A stretch of 64,000 bases of DNA. Source: an uncultured Muribaculaceae bacterium (lineage in GTDB: Bacteria > Bacteroidota > Bacteroidia > Bacteroidales > Muribaculaceae). The stretch is from positions 4,407 through 68,406 of the forward strand of contig CAJUAF010000013.1 of assembly GCA_910584365.1 (NCBI GenBank), read 5' to 3'. Both the position numbers and the translations under genes were made by a program. Under the pieces are notes generated by a model, which did no database searches, was not told where the DNA came from, and worked only from the letters and a program-made list of their open reading frames with translations. Shown here piece by piece: positions 43,515 through 51,542 of the stretch (the first letter of the stretch is position 1; every line of letters begins with the position of its first letter).

Positions 43515-44702
43515 ATGGAATCTACACAGACAATGATAACTACCCGCAAGACTTCACTGATGCAGTTTATCCCCGTGATGCTCTGCTTCTTTGCGATGGG
43601 CTTCGTCGACCTTGTCGGCACAGCCTCGAATTATGTCCAGAAAGACCTCGGCCTGACCGACGCGCAGGCCAACCTTTTCCCCTCGCTGGTGTTTTTCTGG
43701 TTCCTTATTTTCTCGGTGCCTACCGGGATGCTGATGAACCGCATCGGCCGGAAAAAGACGGTACTGATTTCCCTCGCCGTTACCGCCGTGTCGCTTATAA
43801 TTCCCATGACCGGCGACGGTTACTATACGATGCTGGCCGCTTTCTCGCTCCTTGGTATCGGTAACGCCATCATGCAGACGTCACTTAACCCACTGGTAAC
43901 AAACCTTATAAGCGGTGATAAACTCGCCTCGACCCTTACCTTCGGACAGTTCGTAAAGGCGATCGCCTCTTTCCTTGCCCCGATTCTGGCGGCATGGGGC
44001 GCCGTAACCTATATGCCTACTTTCGGCCTGGGCTGGAGGGTTCTGTTCGTGATTTTCGCCGTAATCAGCTTCCTTTCCATCTCGGCGCTGGCCGCCACCC
44101 CCATCGAGGAGGAGCGCCCCGACAAGGCTTCCGGAGTAGGGGAGTGTCTGCGTCTGCTGGGACGTCCGTTCATCCTGCTCTGCTTCCTGGGCATCATGTG
44201 TCATGTGGGGATTGATGTGGGCACCAACACCATTGCCCCGAAAATCATCATGGAGCGCCTTGCGCTTCCCCTGGAGGAAGCCGGATTCGCCACGAGCGTC
44301 TACTTCATTTTCCGTACAGCGGGGTGCTTCTCCGGAGCGTTTATCCTGCGTTCGATGTCGCCTAAGATTTTCTTCGGCATCAGTGTGCTGATGATGCTTG
44401 CGGCCATGTGGATGCTGCTGTTCTGCGACACCCTTACGGCTATCTACGTCGGTATCGCTCTGGTAGGTTTCGGTAACTCCAATGTGTTCTCCGTAGTGTT
44501 CTCCCAGGCCCTGACGGCCGCCCCCCGCGAGAAGAACGAGGTGTCGGGTCTGATGATCATGGGACTTTTCGGGGGAACGATCTTCCCCCTGGCGATGGGT
44601 TTCGCCGCTGATGCGGTGGGTCAGGCCGGCGCCGTGGCCGTGATGGCCGTCGGGGGTGTCTACCTGATGTACTACACACTGAAAATCAAACATATCCGTT
44701 AA
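43515..44702 (+). CDS. MFS transporter, FHS sugar:proton symporter family (fructose type)
   Basis: The 395-aa inner-membrane protein has about 12 hydrophobic segments, beginning after residue 15 (LMQFIPVMLCFFAMGFVDLVG). The loop 2-3 motif NRIGRKKTV, GIGNAIMQTSLNPLV and GQFVKAIASFLAPILAAWG place it with the FucP/FHS group used for glucose, galactose, fucose or fructose in Bacteroidales. It is sandwiched between a periplasmic-type GH32 and fructokinase, which makes fructose the most likely substrate. In the B. thetaiotaomicron fructan locus an equivalent gene sits beside the kinase. It is probably co-regulated by the hybrid sensor. Confidence 0.9.
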   Translation: MESTQTMITTRKTSLMQFIPVMLCFFAMGFVDLVGTASNYVQKDLGLTDAQANLFPSLVFFWFLIFSVPTGMLMNRIGRKKTVLISLAVTAVSLIIPMTGDGYYTMLAAFSLLGIGNAIMQTSLNPLVTNLISGDKLASTLTFGQFVKAIASFLAPILAAWGAVTYMPTFGLGWRVLFVIFAVISFLSISALAATPIEEERPDKASGVGECLRLLGRPFILLCFLGIMCHVGIDVGTNTIAPKIIMERLALPLEEAGFATSVYFIFRTAGCFSGAFILRSMSPKIFFGISVLMMLAAMWMLLFCDTLTAIYVGIALVGFGNSNVFSVVFSQALTAAPREKNEVSGLMIMGLFGGTIFPLAMGFAADAVGQAGAVAVMAVGGVYLMYYTLKIKHIR

Positions 44703-44730
44703 CAATATATCACAGCAACATCATATCGTC

Positions 44731-45612
44731 ATGGAAAACAAGATAGTAGTAGGAATGGGCGAAGCCCTGTGGGACGTGCTGCCCGAAGGTAAGAAAATCG
44801 GTGGCGCTCCGGCGAATTTCGCCTATCATGTGTCGCAGTTCGGACTCCCCAGTTGCGTGGTCAGCGCCGTCGGCGACGACCTCCTCGGAAAGGAAATCCT
44901 GGAGAATTTCACCTCGAAAGGCCTGAAGTTCCATATCGACACTGTTCCATATCCCACCGGTACCGTACAGGTGGAAATCGATCAGGCCGGTATCCCCCAG
45001 TATGAGATTAAAGAGAATGTAGCCTGGGACAATATCCCCTACACCGCCTCGCTGGAGAATATCGCCTCGCGCACAGGGGCCGTATGTTTCGGCTCGCTGG
45101 CTCAGCGCAATGTCGTTTCCCGCAATACCATCAACCGCTTCCTTGACGCTATGCCCCAGGACGAGAATTCCCTGGTTGTCTTCGATGTCAACCTGCGCCA
45201 GGGTTTCTACAACAAGGAGATTCTCTGCAACTCGATGAAGCGTTGCAATATCCTGAAAATCAATGATGAAGAGCTGGTGACCGTCAGCCGTATGTTCGGC
45301 TATCCGGGCATTGATCTCCAGGACAAGTGCTGGATTCTCCTGGGTAAGTACAACCTGAAGATGCTGATTCTTACCTGCGGAATCAACGGCAGCTATGTCT
45401 TCACTCCCGGTAATGTGTCGTTCCAGCCTACGCCGAAAGTGGAGGTTGCTGATACCGTCGGCGCCGGCGATTCCTTTACGGCAGCGTTCATCTCCTCCAT
45501 TCTGCGTGGCAAATCCGTGGCCGAGGCCCATCGCCTGGCTGTCGAGACGTCGGCGTTTGTCTGCACCCGCCAGGGCGCGATGCCTATTCTCCCCGCCTCC
45601 ATCACCGAGTGA
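44731..45612 (+). CDS. Fructokinase (PfkB/ribokinase family)
   Basis: The 293-aa cytoplasmic kinase phosphorylates fructose with ATP. PfkB signature 1 is near the N-terminus (KKIGGAPANFAYHVSQFG). Signature 2 is DTVGAGDSFTAAFI near residue 245, with the catalytic Asp in GAGD. Short length and the opening VVGMGEALWDVLPEG match bacterial fructokinases rather than 1-phosphofructokinases. It is the last gene of the operon, 28 bases after the transporter, and sends fructose 6-phosphate to glycolysis. GAPDH, a lower-glycolysis enzyme, is the next gene but lies on the opposite strand with its own terminator. Confidence 0.93.
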   Translation: MENKIVVGMGEALWDVLPEGKKIGGAPANFAYHVSQFGLPSCVVSAVGDDLLGKEILENFTSKGLKFHIDTVPYPTGTVQVEIDQAGIPQYEIKENVAWDNIPYTASLENIASRTGAVCFGSLAQRNVVSRNTINRFLDAMPQDENSLVVFDVNLRQGFYNKEILCNSMKRCNILKINDEELVTVSRMFGYPGIDLQDKCWILLGKYNLKMLILTCGINGSYVFTPGNVSFQPTPKVEVADTVGAGDSFTAAFISSILRGKSVAEAHRLAVETSAFVCTRQGAMPILPASITE

Positions 45613-45683
45613 TCTCGGGATGCCCTCCCCCCTCTTCCATCTGCCATTAATAATTAACCCCGCATTTTCTCCGCGCCTTATTC

Positions 45684-45733
45684 CGCCCGGGCAAAGTCTC
45701 GACAATCCGCTTGTCGCCGACTTTGCCCGGGCG
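45684..45733. repeat. Large perfect hairpin after the fructokinase gene
   Basis: A perfect 15-bp inverted repeat CGCCCGGGCAAAGTC (45684-45698 with 45719-45733) encloses a 6-bp inner stem (CGACAA/TTGTCG). No strong T-run follows in either direction. It probably ends the fructokinase transcript or stabilises its 3' end. The rest of 45613-45927 has a fragment of the 47-48 kb repeat near 45745-45772 and the GAPDH terminator. Confidence 0.6.
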
Positions 45734-45854
45734 TCTCTTATCGCGTCAATCTGCGCTTCTGCGAGAGATAATTCTTTTTTTTCGTGGTTGCAGCGGGAAC
45801 AAGATGACGGTGTGGAGCTGTCCTTTCGGGAGGAAAATCTGACACGGAGCGGCG

Positions 45855-45900
45855 AAAAAAGGAACCGGGGCGGCTCGCTGGATGGCGGACCGCCCCGGTT
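45855..45900 (-). terminator. Rho-independent terminator of gap
   Basis: A perfect 11-bp stem (AACCGGGGCGG at 45863-45873 with CCGCCCCGGTT at 45890-45900) is followed on the minus strand by a T-run (45855-45860). Confidence 0.85.
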
Positions 45901-45927
45901 GTGGGGTTATGGAGTCAGTAGGGCTGA

Positions 45928-46935
45928 TTAGCCGTTAACTTTCTTCATGTGGGCGATGAGGTCGAGGACCTTATTGGAGTAGCCGATTTCGTTGTCATAC
46001 CAGCTTACTACCTTAACGAAGTTGGGGGTCAGGTAAACACCGGCGTTGGCATCGAAGATGGAAGTGCGGGCATCGCCGAGGAAGTCGCTGGAAACGACTG
46101 CATCTTCGGTGTAACCCAGAACACCCTTGAGTTCGCCTTCTGCAGCTTCCTTCATGGCAGCGCAGATTTCTTCTTTGGTAGCGCCCTTCTTGAGGTTGAC
46201 GGTCAGGTCAACAACAGAAACGTCGAGGGTGGGGACGCGCATGGAGATACCGGTAAGTTTGCCGTTGAGTTCGGGGATAACCTTACCTACAGCCTTGGCG
46301 GCACCGGTGGAGGAGGGGATGATGTTGCCGGAAGCGGCACGGCCACCGCGCCAGTCCTTCATGGAGGGACCGTCAACGGTCTTCTGGGTAGCGGTAGTGG
46401 AGTGTACGGTGGTCATAAGACCGGTCTCGATGCCGAATTTGTCGTTGAGGACCTTGGCGATGGGGGCAAGGCAGTTGGTGGTGCAGGAAGCGTTGGAAAC
46501 GAACTGCTGTCCGGCATAGGTGTTTTCGTTCACGCCGCATACGAACATGGGGGTGTCGTCCTTGGAGGGAGCGGACATAACCACGTACTTGGCACCGGCT
46601 TCGATGTGAGCCTGAGCCTTTTCCTTGGTCAGGAAGAGACCGGTGGACTCAACTACGTATTCTGCGCCGACAGCGCCCCAGTTGATTTCTTTGGGGTCGC
46701 GGCAAGCTGTAACGCGGATTTCCTTGCCGTTTACGATAAGGAGGCTCTTTTCCATATCGTAGTCAACGGTGCCGTCGAACTTACCGTGCATTGTGTCGTA
46801 CTTGAGCATATATGCCATGTAGTCAACGGGGAGGAGGTCGTTGATTGCAACTACCTCGATGTCGTCACGCTTGGTGGAAGCGCGGAAAACGAAACGGCCG
46901 ATACGGCCGAAGCCGTTAATACCTATTTTAGTCAT
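45928..46935 (-). CDS. gap: Glyceraldehyde-3-phosphate dehydrogenase
   Basis: This glycolytic enzyme oxidises glyceraldehyde 3-phosphate with NAD to 1,3-bisphosphoglycerate. The 335-aa protein starts with the Rossmann motif MTKIGINGFGRIGR. The catalytic cysteine lies in SNASCTTNCLAP near residue 153, and NAD-contact and phosphate-site motifs follow (GAAKAVGKVIPELNGK, MRVPTLDVSVVDL, WYDNEIGYSNKVLDL). The true start is the ATG at 46935; the frame extends 17 codons upstream without homology. Codon use is strongly biased to a few codons, as expected of a highly expressed gene. It has its own promoter (47047) and terminator. Confidence 0.97.
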   Translation of the reverse strand: MTKIGINGFGRIGRFVFRASTKRDDIEVVAINDLLPVDYMAYMLKYDTMHGKFDGTVDYDMEKSLLIVNGKEIRVTACRDPKEINWGAVGAEYVVESTGLFLTKEKAQAHIEAGAKYVVMSAPSKDDTPMFVCGVNENTYAGQQFVSNASCTTNCLAPIAKVLNDKFGIETGLMTTVHSTTATQKTVDGPSMKDWRGGRAASGNIIPSSTGAAKAVGKVIPELNGKLTGISMRVPTLDVSVVDLTVNLKKGATKEEICAAMKEAAEGELKGVLGYTEDAVVSSDFLGDARTSIFDANAGVYLTPNFVKVVSWYDNEIGYSNKVLDLIAHMKKVNG

Positions 46936-47046
46936 AGTTGGTTGTTTTAAAAAAACTATTTTGATAAAGTTTTGTAAATCAGTCAAAATAAGGCGTTATG
47001 GCGGTTGTACCTCCCGCCGGATGTGTAAGGCGCTTTTCTCGCTCTG

Positions 47047-47054
47047 CAAAGGTA
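47047..47054 (-). promoter_or_regulatory. -7 box (TACCTTTG) of gap
   Basis: TACCTTTG on the minus strand, about 110 bases before the gap start codon, leaving a long leader. Confidence 0.5.
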
Positions 47055-47220
47055 GTAATTTTTTCGTAAACAATAATACATCGGGGATGTTTTTTCGGCC
47101 AATTCAAGAAAAATTTCCTTAATTGAGGTTAATCGCGTTCTTAGGGGGATTTTTTCCGAGAAAGAAAAGCACACTTCCGTCCGGTGTTTTCCCGCGTAAA
47201 TTATGTTTCCCGGGGATCTT

Positions 47221-47692
47221 TTGCAGAAGGGGACATTTTTATTTTCCACTATATATTCCCAATATTTCCCACGGATTTCACTGATTAAAAGGATTTTCCA
47301 CGGATTCAAAAGATTCATATTGAGGACCCAGTGGATTCCACTGATCGCGCTCTGCGCGTACGGATTTCACGGATTACCATCCGGACACTTAATCAACGAC
47401 CTGACAGGGAGACAAATCTCGCAGCCATTATGAAGAGTAATTATGAAAAGTGCTTATTATCAGCTATCATTAAATCAAAGTTCAGAGGCTATGTACCAGC
47501 AATCTGTGGAATCCCTCCGCGCAAAGCGCGTTTGTGGAATCTGCGTCTGCGTTAATCTGCGCTTCTGCGAGAAATAATCCCTCGAAATCCATAAAATCCC
47601 TTATTCTAATCCGTGTGAAATTCCTTTAATCCGTGGAATCCGTGGGAAGTCCCTCTCGCAGAAGCGCAGACTGATATGGCTGTCATGAGAGG
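47221..47692. repeat. Non-coding repeat copy A, with CACGGATT-type units
   Basis: This gene-free stretch contains many variants of CACGGATTC/AAAGGATT and GTGGAATC. Its left part (GCAGAAGGGG-CATTTTTATTTTCCACTATATATT) and its right part from 47485 (GAGGCTATG...CAGCAATCTGTGGAATCC) reappear nearly unchanged in copy B at 48409. It ends at the stop codon of the barrel gene at 47697. The right part holds an inner palindrome CGCGCAAAGCGCG. No protein-coding signal is seen. Confidence 0.8.
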
Positions 47693-47696
47693 TAGG

Positions 47697-48293
47697 TCAG
47701 CGGCGGGGACGCCCCCCGAAGGAGAACCCCAGGGTCACGCCGGCGCAGTTGTAACCTTTGCGGCAGACCATGGCATAGCCTGTCACACGGAAGAGATGCC
47801 AGAACTCGACTCCGATTTGCGGCATGACTACTGCGGATGTCCCTTTGGAATAATAGGACCAGTCGGCTACGGATTCATTGAAGCCCACGCCGACGCCCAG
47901 TCCTACGAAAGGATTCACCGCGCTGCATTGCCGGAAATTGTAATGGCCGATGACGCCCAGGGAGATTGTGCGGTTACACTGTGTCCCCCTGCTGCCCCAT
48001 TGTCCGATTTCCTGGCCGTCGGCATCGAAAACCGGACTCCATTGTGTCATTTCGCGCCGGGGAAAGTCCATCTGGAAAAATATTCCGCAGTCAACCGGGG
48101 TCTGCGGGATGTTGTAACTGAGGTTCAGTCCCAGAGAGGCGCAGCATTTGCCGTCGCCGTCGTGGTAACTCCCTAACGGAAATGTCGGCCCCGCGTAGAA
48201 ACCTCCCTCGAAGCGTTGCACTTCGCAGTTTTCGCCTTGCATGGGGATTGCGGCCATCGTGGCGGCCAGTAGCATAAATGTGATTCGTCTCAT
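47697..48293 (-). CDS. Small outer-membrane beta-barrel protein, copy 1
   Basis: The 198-aa product from the ATG at 48293 has a signal peptide (MRRITFMLLAATMAA). Alternating polar and hydrophobic strands follow (GGFYAGPTFPLGSY, LGLNLSYNIPQTPVDCGIFFQM, SLGVIGHYNF, NPFVGLGVGVGFNES, GVEFWHLFRVTGYAMVC, GVTLGFSFGG), the pattern of an eight-strand OmpA/OmpW-like barrel. Several cysteines are present, which is unusual for barrels. It ends in RPRR rather than an aromatic residue, also atypical. The paralogue at 48745 shares the beginning, the second half and the 3' end, and both are followed by the same non-coding repeat. Role unknown. Confidence 0.78.
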   Translation of the reverse strand: MRRITFMLLAATMAAIPMQGENCEVQRFEGGFYAGPTFPLGSYHDGDGKCCASLGLNLSYNIPQTPVDCGIFFQMDFPRREMTQWSPVFDADGQEIGQWGSRGTQCNRTISLGVIGHYNFRQCSAVNPFVGLGVGVGFNESVADWSYYSKGTSAVVMPQIGVEFWHLFRVTGYAMVCRKGYNCAGVTLGFSFGGRPRR

Positions 48294-48408
48294 TGGTGTT
48301 AACAAGATGCAAGTTTGTAATATTGATTCTGACAGATGATTTTTTTTCTCGCGGAATCTTTATGTGTTAAAGTGCTTCGGCCCCTGCATTGTCTTCCGGG
48401 AGGACTCT

Positions 48409-48741
48409 CGCAGAAGGGGCCATTTTTATTTTCCACTATATATTTCCCACGGATTCCACGGATTAAAAGGATTCCTCACGGATTCAAAAGATTAATATTT
48501 AAGAGGCTATGCGCCAGCAATCTGTGGAATCCCTCCGCGCAAAGCGCGTTTGTGGAATCTGCGTCTGTGTTAATCTGCGCTTCTGCGAGAAATAATCCCT
48601 CGAAATCCATATAATCCTTTATGATTAATCCGTGTGAAATCCCTTTAATCCATGGAATCCGTGGGAAGTCCCTGTCAGAAAGGGGCATTTCCCGGGAGAT
48701 TTCTCGCAGAGGTGCAGATTTATATGGCTGTCATGAGAGGA
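48409..48741. repeat. Non-coding repeat copy B
   Basis: This copy of the repeat at 47221 starts with GCAGAAGGGGCCATTTTTA and runs to the stop codon of the second barrel gene. From 48503 the match to copy A at 47485 is almost base for base for about 110 bases and continues with short gaps. Copy B lacks about 150 bases found in the middle of copy A. Confidence 0.8.
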
Positions 48742-48744
48742 GGG

Positions 48745-49314
48745 TCAGCGGCGGGGACGCCCCCCGAAGGACAGGCCGAGGGTAAGACCAACGCAATTGT
48801 ACCCCTGACGGCAGATTGTGGCGTAGCCGGTCAGCCGAAGCAGATGCCAGAACTCCACCCCGACCTGGGGCATAATAACTGCCGACGTACCTTTGGAGTA
48901 ATGCACGCTGCGGACAACGTCATTGAAGCCCACACCGATTCCGAGTCCGGCGAAAGGATTGACGGCTTTGCATTGACGGAAGTTATAATGCCCGATCAGA
49001 CCTATCGAGAGAGTGCGGTTGTTCTGAGTTCCCTCTGACTGACAGGAACCGTCGGGCAGCGTGGTGGAAAATTTCCGTTCGACATTATCCAGTTGCATGA
49101 ACACGCCGCAGTCAATCGGCGTATCAGGCAGATTATAGCTAACGGATAACCCCATGGTGACGTATGCGTTACCGCTACCTCCGCGATACCCTCCGAGAGG
49201 GTAAGTTGTTCCGGCGTAGATACCTCCCTCGACGGGCTGCACCTCGCAATCCTGGGCCGCCGTGCATAAAACACCAAGCACAGCGGCCAGCAGCATAAAT
49301 GTGATTCTTTTCAT
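48745..49314 (-). CDS. Small outer-membrane beta-barrel protein, copy 2
   Basis: The 189-aa paralogue of the barrel gene at 47697 has signal peptide MKRITFMLLAAVLGVLCTA. It has the same strand order: GGIYAGTTYPLGGYRGG, MGLSVSYNLPDTPIDCGVFMQL, SIGLIGHYNFRQC, NPFAGLGIGVGFND, GVEFWHLLRLTGYATIC, GLTLGLSFGGRPRR. The two differ most in the loop after the fourth strand (residues about 80-100), which could be the surface-exposed part. Proteins are clearly diverged while the flanking non-coding repeat is nearly identical. It probably arose by tandem duplication of a gene-plus-repeat unit. Function is not known. Confidence 0.78.
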   Translation of the reverse strand: MKRITFMLLAAVLGVLCTAAQDCEVQPVEGGIYAGTTYPLGGYRGGSGNAYVTMGLSVSYNLPDTPIDCGVFMQLDNVERKFSTTLPDGSCQSEGTQNNRTLSIGLIGHYNFRQCKAVNPFAGLGIGVGFNDVVRSVHYSKGTSAVIMPQVGVEFWHLLRLTGYATICRQGYNCVGLTLGLSFGGRPRR

Positions 49315-49351
49315 TATTATATGATTAAAGATTTTGTGTAAGCGATGTCAA

Positions 49352-50260
49352 TCAGAAAGACTCCTGTAAACATTTCAGGAAGAAAGGCATTGCAAAACGG
49401 GCTTTTACCCAGGCATTTTCATACCGGCCCACATACCGTATGAAAAAACTTTTGCCGAACAGATTATTACTGTATATGAAAGTCTCCCCATCGTTAAACT
49501 CCTCCAGGAATTCAAATTCAATCAGTGCCGTCTCGGGTAACAGCACCGGTTCAGAAAAAACATGACTGAAAGCGTGGTCTTTGACCTTGTCGATGTCATA
49601 CTCGATTATGAAAGACTTAACCGGTTCGGGCTGCGGTAGGTGCATCCAGCTGTCTTTTACTTTTGAACCGGCAGCATCATAGATGTTTATTCGGAATCTG
49701 ATTCTTTTGACCGGATGTAATGTGGTATTTTTATCCATAATATCCGGCATGGAATCTGTTTCGGAATATATTCCTGTTTCTGTCAGCCAGGTCCGTTTCC
49801 CTGGTTTGCCTGTTTTCCAGGCAAAGCATAATCCTTTCCGAGCTTGAGGAATCAGGGGCACCACGGCCATACCTCCCGGTCCCCCTTTACCTAAAGTCAG
49901 GCTCTTTGATTTCCTGGCCGGACGCGCCTGGACTTCCTCCAATACTATGCTTTTGGGTTCCATGAAAATACGGATGGTATCTCCGGACATCAACGGAAGT
50001 CGGACAACATTAACAGCCGTCTCATAGCCGATACAGCTTACTTTTACAGTGTCGGGATCGTGAGCGGAATCAATTCTGAAAGACGCAATGCCTTCCTGAC
50101 TGGCAATTACCCCTAAACTGGCGTGTTTCAGCACCACATGGGGAAATTCCACCGGTTTGCCCGTCTCGCGGTCAAGGATTCTGAAAGGCACCTCAATTGT
50201 CTCACCACGACAAGAGATAATTGTCAGACACAGTATAAGCAGATTGCGAATGCATTTCAT
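49352..50260 (-). CDS. Lipoprotein with carboxypeptidase-D-like regulatory domain, copy 1
   Basis: The 302-aa product from the ATG at 50260 has a lipoprotein signal (NLLILCLTIISC). A carboxypeptidase-regulatory/TonB-plug-type beta-sandwich covers about residues 20-115 (VPFRILDRETGKPVEFPHVVLK, VSCIGYETAV, IVLEEVQARP). After it comes a beta-rich domain of about 180 residues with no family I recognise (KRTWLTETGIYSETD, RIRFRINIYDAAG, LLPETALIEFEFLEEF). The start of SusC-like receptors has the same first domain, but here no barrel follows. A homologue sits upstream at 50483. An envelope sensor or structural role is conceivable. Confidence 0.7.
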   Translation of the reverse strand: MKCIRNLLILCLTIISCRGETIEVPFRILDRETGKPVEFPHVVLKHASLGVIASQEGIASFRIDSAHDPDTVKVSCIGYETAVNVVRLPLMSGDTIRIFMEPKSIVLEEVQARPARKSKSLTLGKGGPGGMAVVPLIPQARKGLCFAWKTGKPGKRTWLTETGIYSETDSMPDIMDKNTTLHPVKRIRFRINIYDAAGSKVKDSWMHLPQPEPVKSFIIEYDIDKVKDHAFSHVFSEPVLLPETALIEFEFLEEFNDGETFIYSNNLFGKSFFIRYVGRYENAWVKARFAMPFFLKCLQESF

Positions 50261-50482
50261 GAGTGATGGATGGTAGAACAATAGAATGAGAAGACTCTTT
50301 GTTAATCTTACGATGGGATCTTTTAAATATTATTTCTCCGGGTGTTAATAATATTTAATTCGTCGTCGCCGTTGATTGTCCTGGATGTAAATAACTAATG
50401 AAAATGAAGTCTGATATTTCAGGCGGATTGTTCTGAATCTACATAATTGTATCTGAGTGAATAAATACTTATCGGAGTATAA

Positions 50483-51433
50483 TTAGAATTGTTCTTCAAG
50501 GAAGATGAGGGTAAAGGGGGCGGAAACGGGCATCTTTATCCATTCCGGATCGTCAATCTCGCGGATAAGAACACTTTTCGAAAATATGTTGGATTTGTAG
50601 AAGATCGCTTCATCCTCCGGAAAATCATCGAGTTGTTCAATCTCCACCAAAGCGATTTCGGGAAGAAGCAGGGGAATGGGCAGTGTAAAAGTGAAGTGAT
50701 TCTCTTCGATATGGGTGGCATCGTAGGTGAAGATAACCGGCTCGTGGAGGACGTTGCGGTAGCCCGTCATACTCCAGCCGTAATCGTTTCCCTGTTTTTC
50801 GGAAGCGTCAAAGACATTGACGCGGAAACGTACCGGGGCTGTAAGCGGGTGACGGGATTTGCGGCCCCTGGCCAGGGCAATGCTGTCGGCCTCACGGCGC
50901 CATGTGCTGTCCTTGTACTGGAGACTCTGCACGCGGATTTCTTTCAGCCAGGTGCGTCGCCCCTTTCTCCCGGCTTCCCAGGCGACTGTCGAGCCGCGCG
51001 GCGAAAAATAAAGTGTGGTGACGATTCCCGAAGTGTGGCGTTTCCCTTTTTTCAGTGTTTTTGTTTTCCTGGGAGGAACCACCGCCACTTCCTCTAACGG
51101 GTATGTCCTGGGTGTCATGCTCAGCGACAGCGTGTCTGTAATCTCTTCGGGTCTGATAACAAAGACGGTATCGGCATATCCGATGGTTGAACAAATCAAG
51201 GAATCCCGGATAATTCCTGCCGGGAAATGAATCTTGCCGATTCCAGCTGAATCAGTCAACAACCCTTTCCGGCTGGCACGTGCGTACATCCGGCAGAACG
51301 GAATTCCGGCATTAGTTTCGGCATCCGTCATTCTCACGGTTATCTCCCTGGAGCGGTTGTCTGTTTTTGGATAAGCTAAGGTATAAAGAGTGATAAAGAT
51401 AAGTAAGAGCGATGATATTTGTCGCGGCGTCAT
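50483..51433 (-). CDS. Secreted protein with carboxypeptidase-D-like regulatory domain, copy 2
   Basis: The 316-aa product has a signal peptide (ISSLLLIFITLYTLAYP) without a lipobox. The regulatory beta-sandwich reads ITVRMTDAETNAGIPFCRMYAR, STIGYADTV and YPLEEVAVVPPRK. The same second domain as the gene at 49352 follows: GRRTWLKEIRVQS, PVRFRVNVFDASE, LLLPEIALVEIEQLDDFPEDEAIFY, and a similar C-terminus (LEEQF versus LQESF). The pair is clearly paralogous but diverged. About 220 gene-free, AT-rich bases separate the two, with nothing else recognisable. Function unknown. Confidence 0.7.
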   Translation of the reverse strand: MTPRQISSLLLIFITLYTLAYPKTDNRSREITVRMTDAETNAGIPFCRMYARASRKGLLTDSAGIGKIHFPAGIIRDSLICSTIGYADTVFVIRPEEITDTLSLSMTPRTYPLEEVAVVPPRKTKTLKKGKRHTSGIVTTLYFSPRGSTVAWEAGRKGRRTWLKEIRVQSLQYKDSTWRREADSIALARGRKSRHPLTAPVRFRVNVFDASEKQGNDYGWSMTGYRNVLHEPVIFTYDATHIEENHFTFTLPIPLLLPEIALVEIEQLDDFPEDEAIFYKSNIFSKSVLIREIDDPEWIKMPVSAPFTLIFLEEQF

Positions 51434-51466
51434 AATGTTATATTTTTTTAATCAATGATTCCAAAT

Positions 51467-51519
51467 AATATATAACAGCCCTTAAAGCTAAAAAGTGACT
51501 TGAAGGACTGTTATATATT
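51467..51519. repeat. AT-rich inverted repeat after the AT-rich lipoprotein gene
   Basis: AATATATAACAGCCCTT (51467-51483) pairs with AAGGACTGTTATATATT (51503-51519) with one mismatch. It lies just after the stop of the gene at 51543. There is no T-run on the minus strand, so a terminator role is uncertain. Confidence 0.5.
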
Positions 51520-51542
51520 CCGTTATAGATTAAGATGGATGA

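Noticed and set aside
47221..48741. CRISPR array suggested by repeated GGATT/GGAATC units
   Set aside because: Units are short, irregular and degenerate with no constant spacer length, and no cas gene is present. It fits a duplicated non-coding repeat better.
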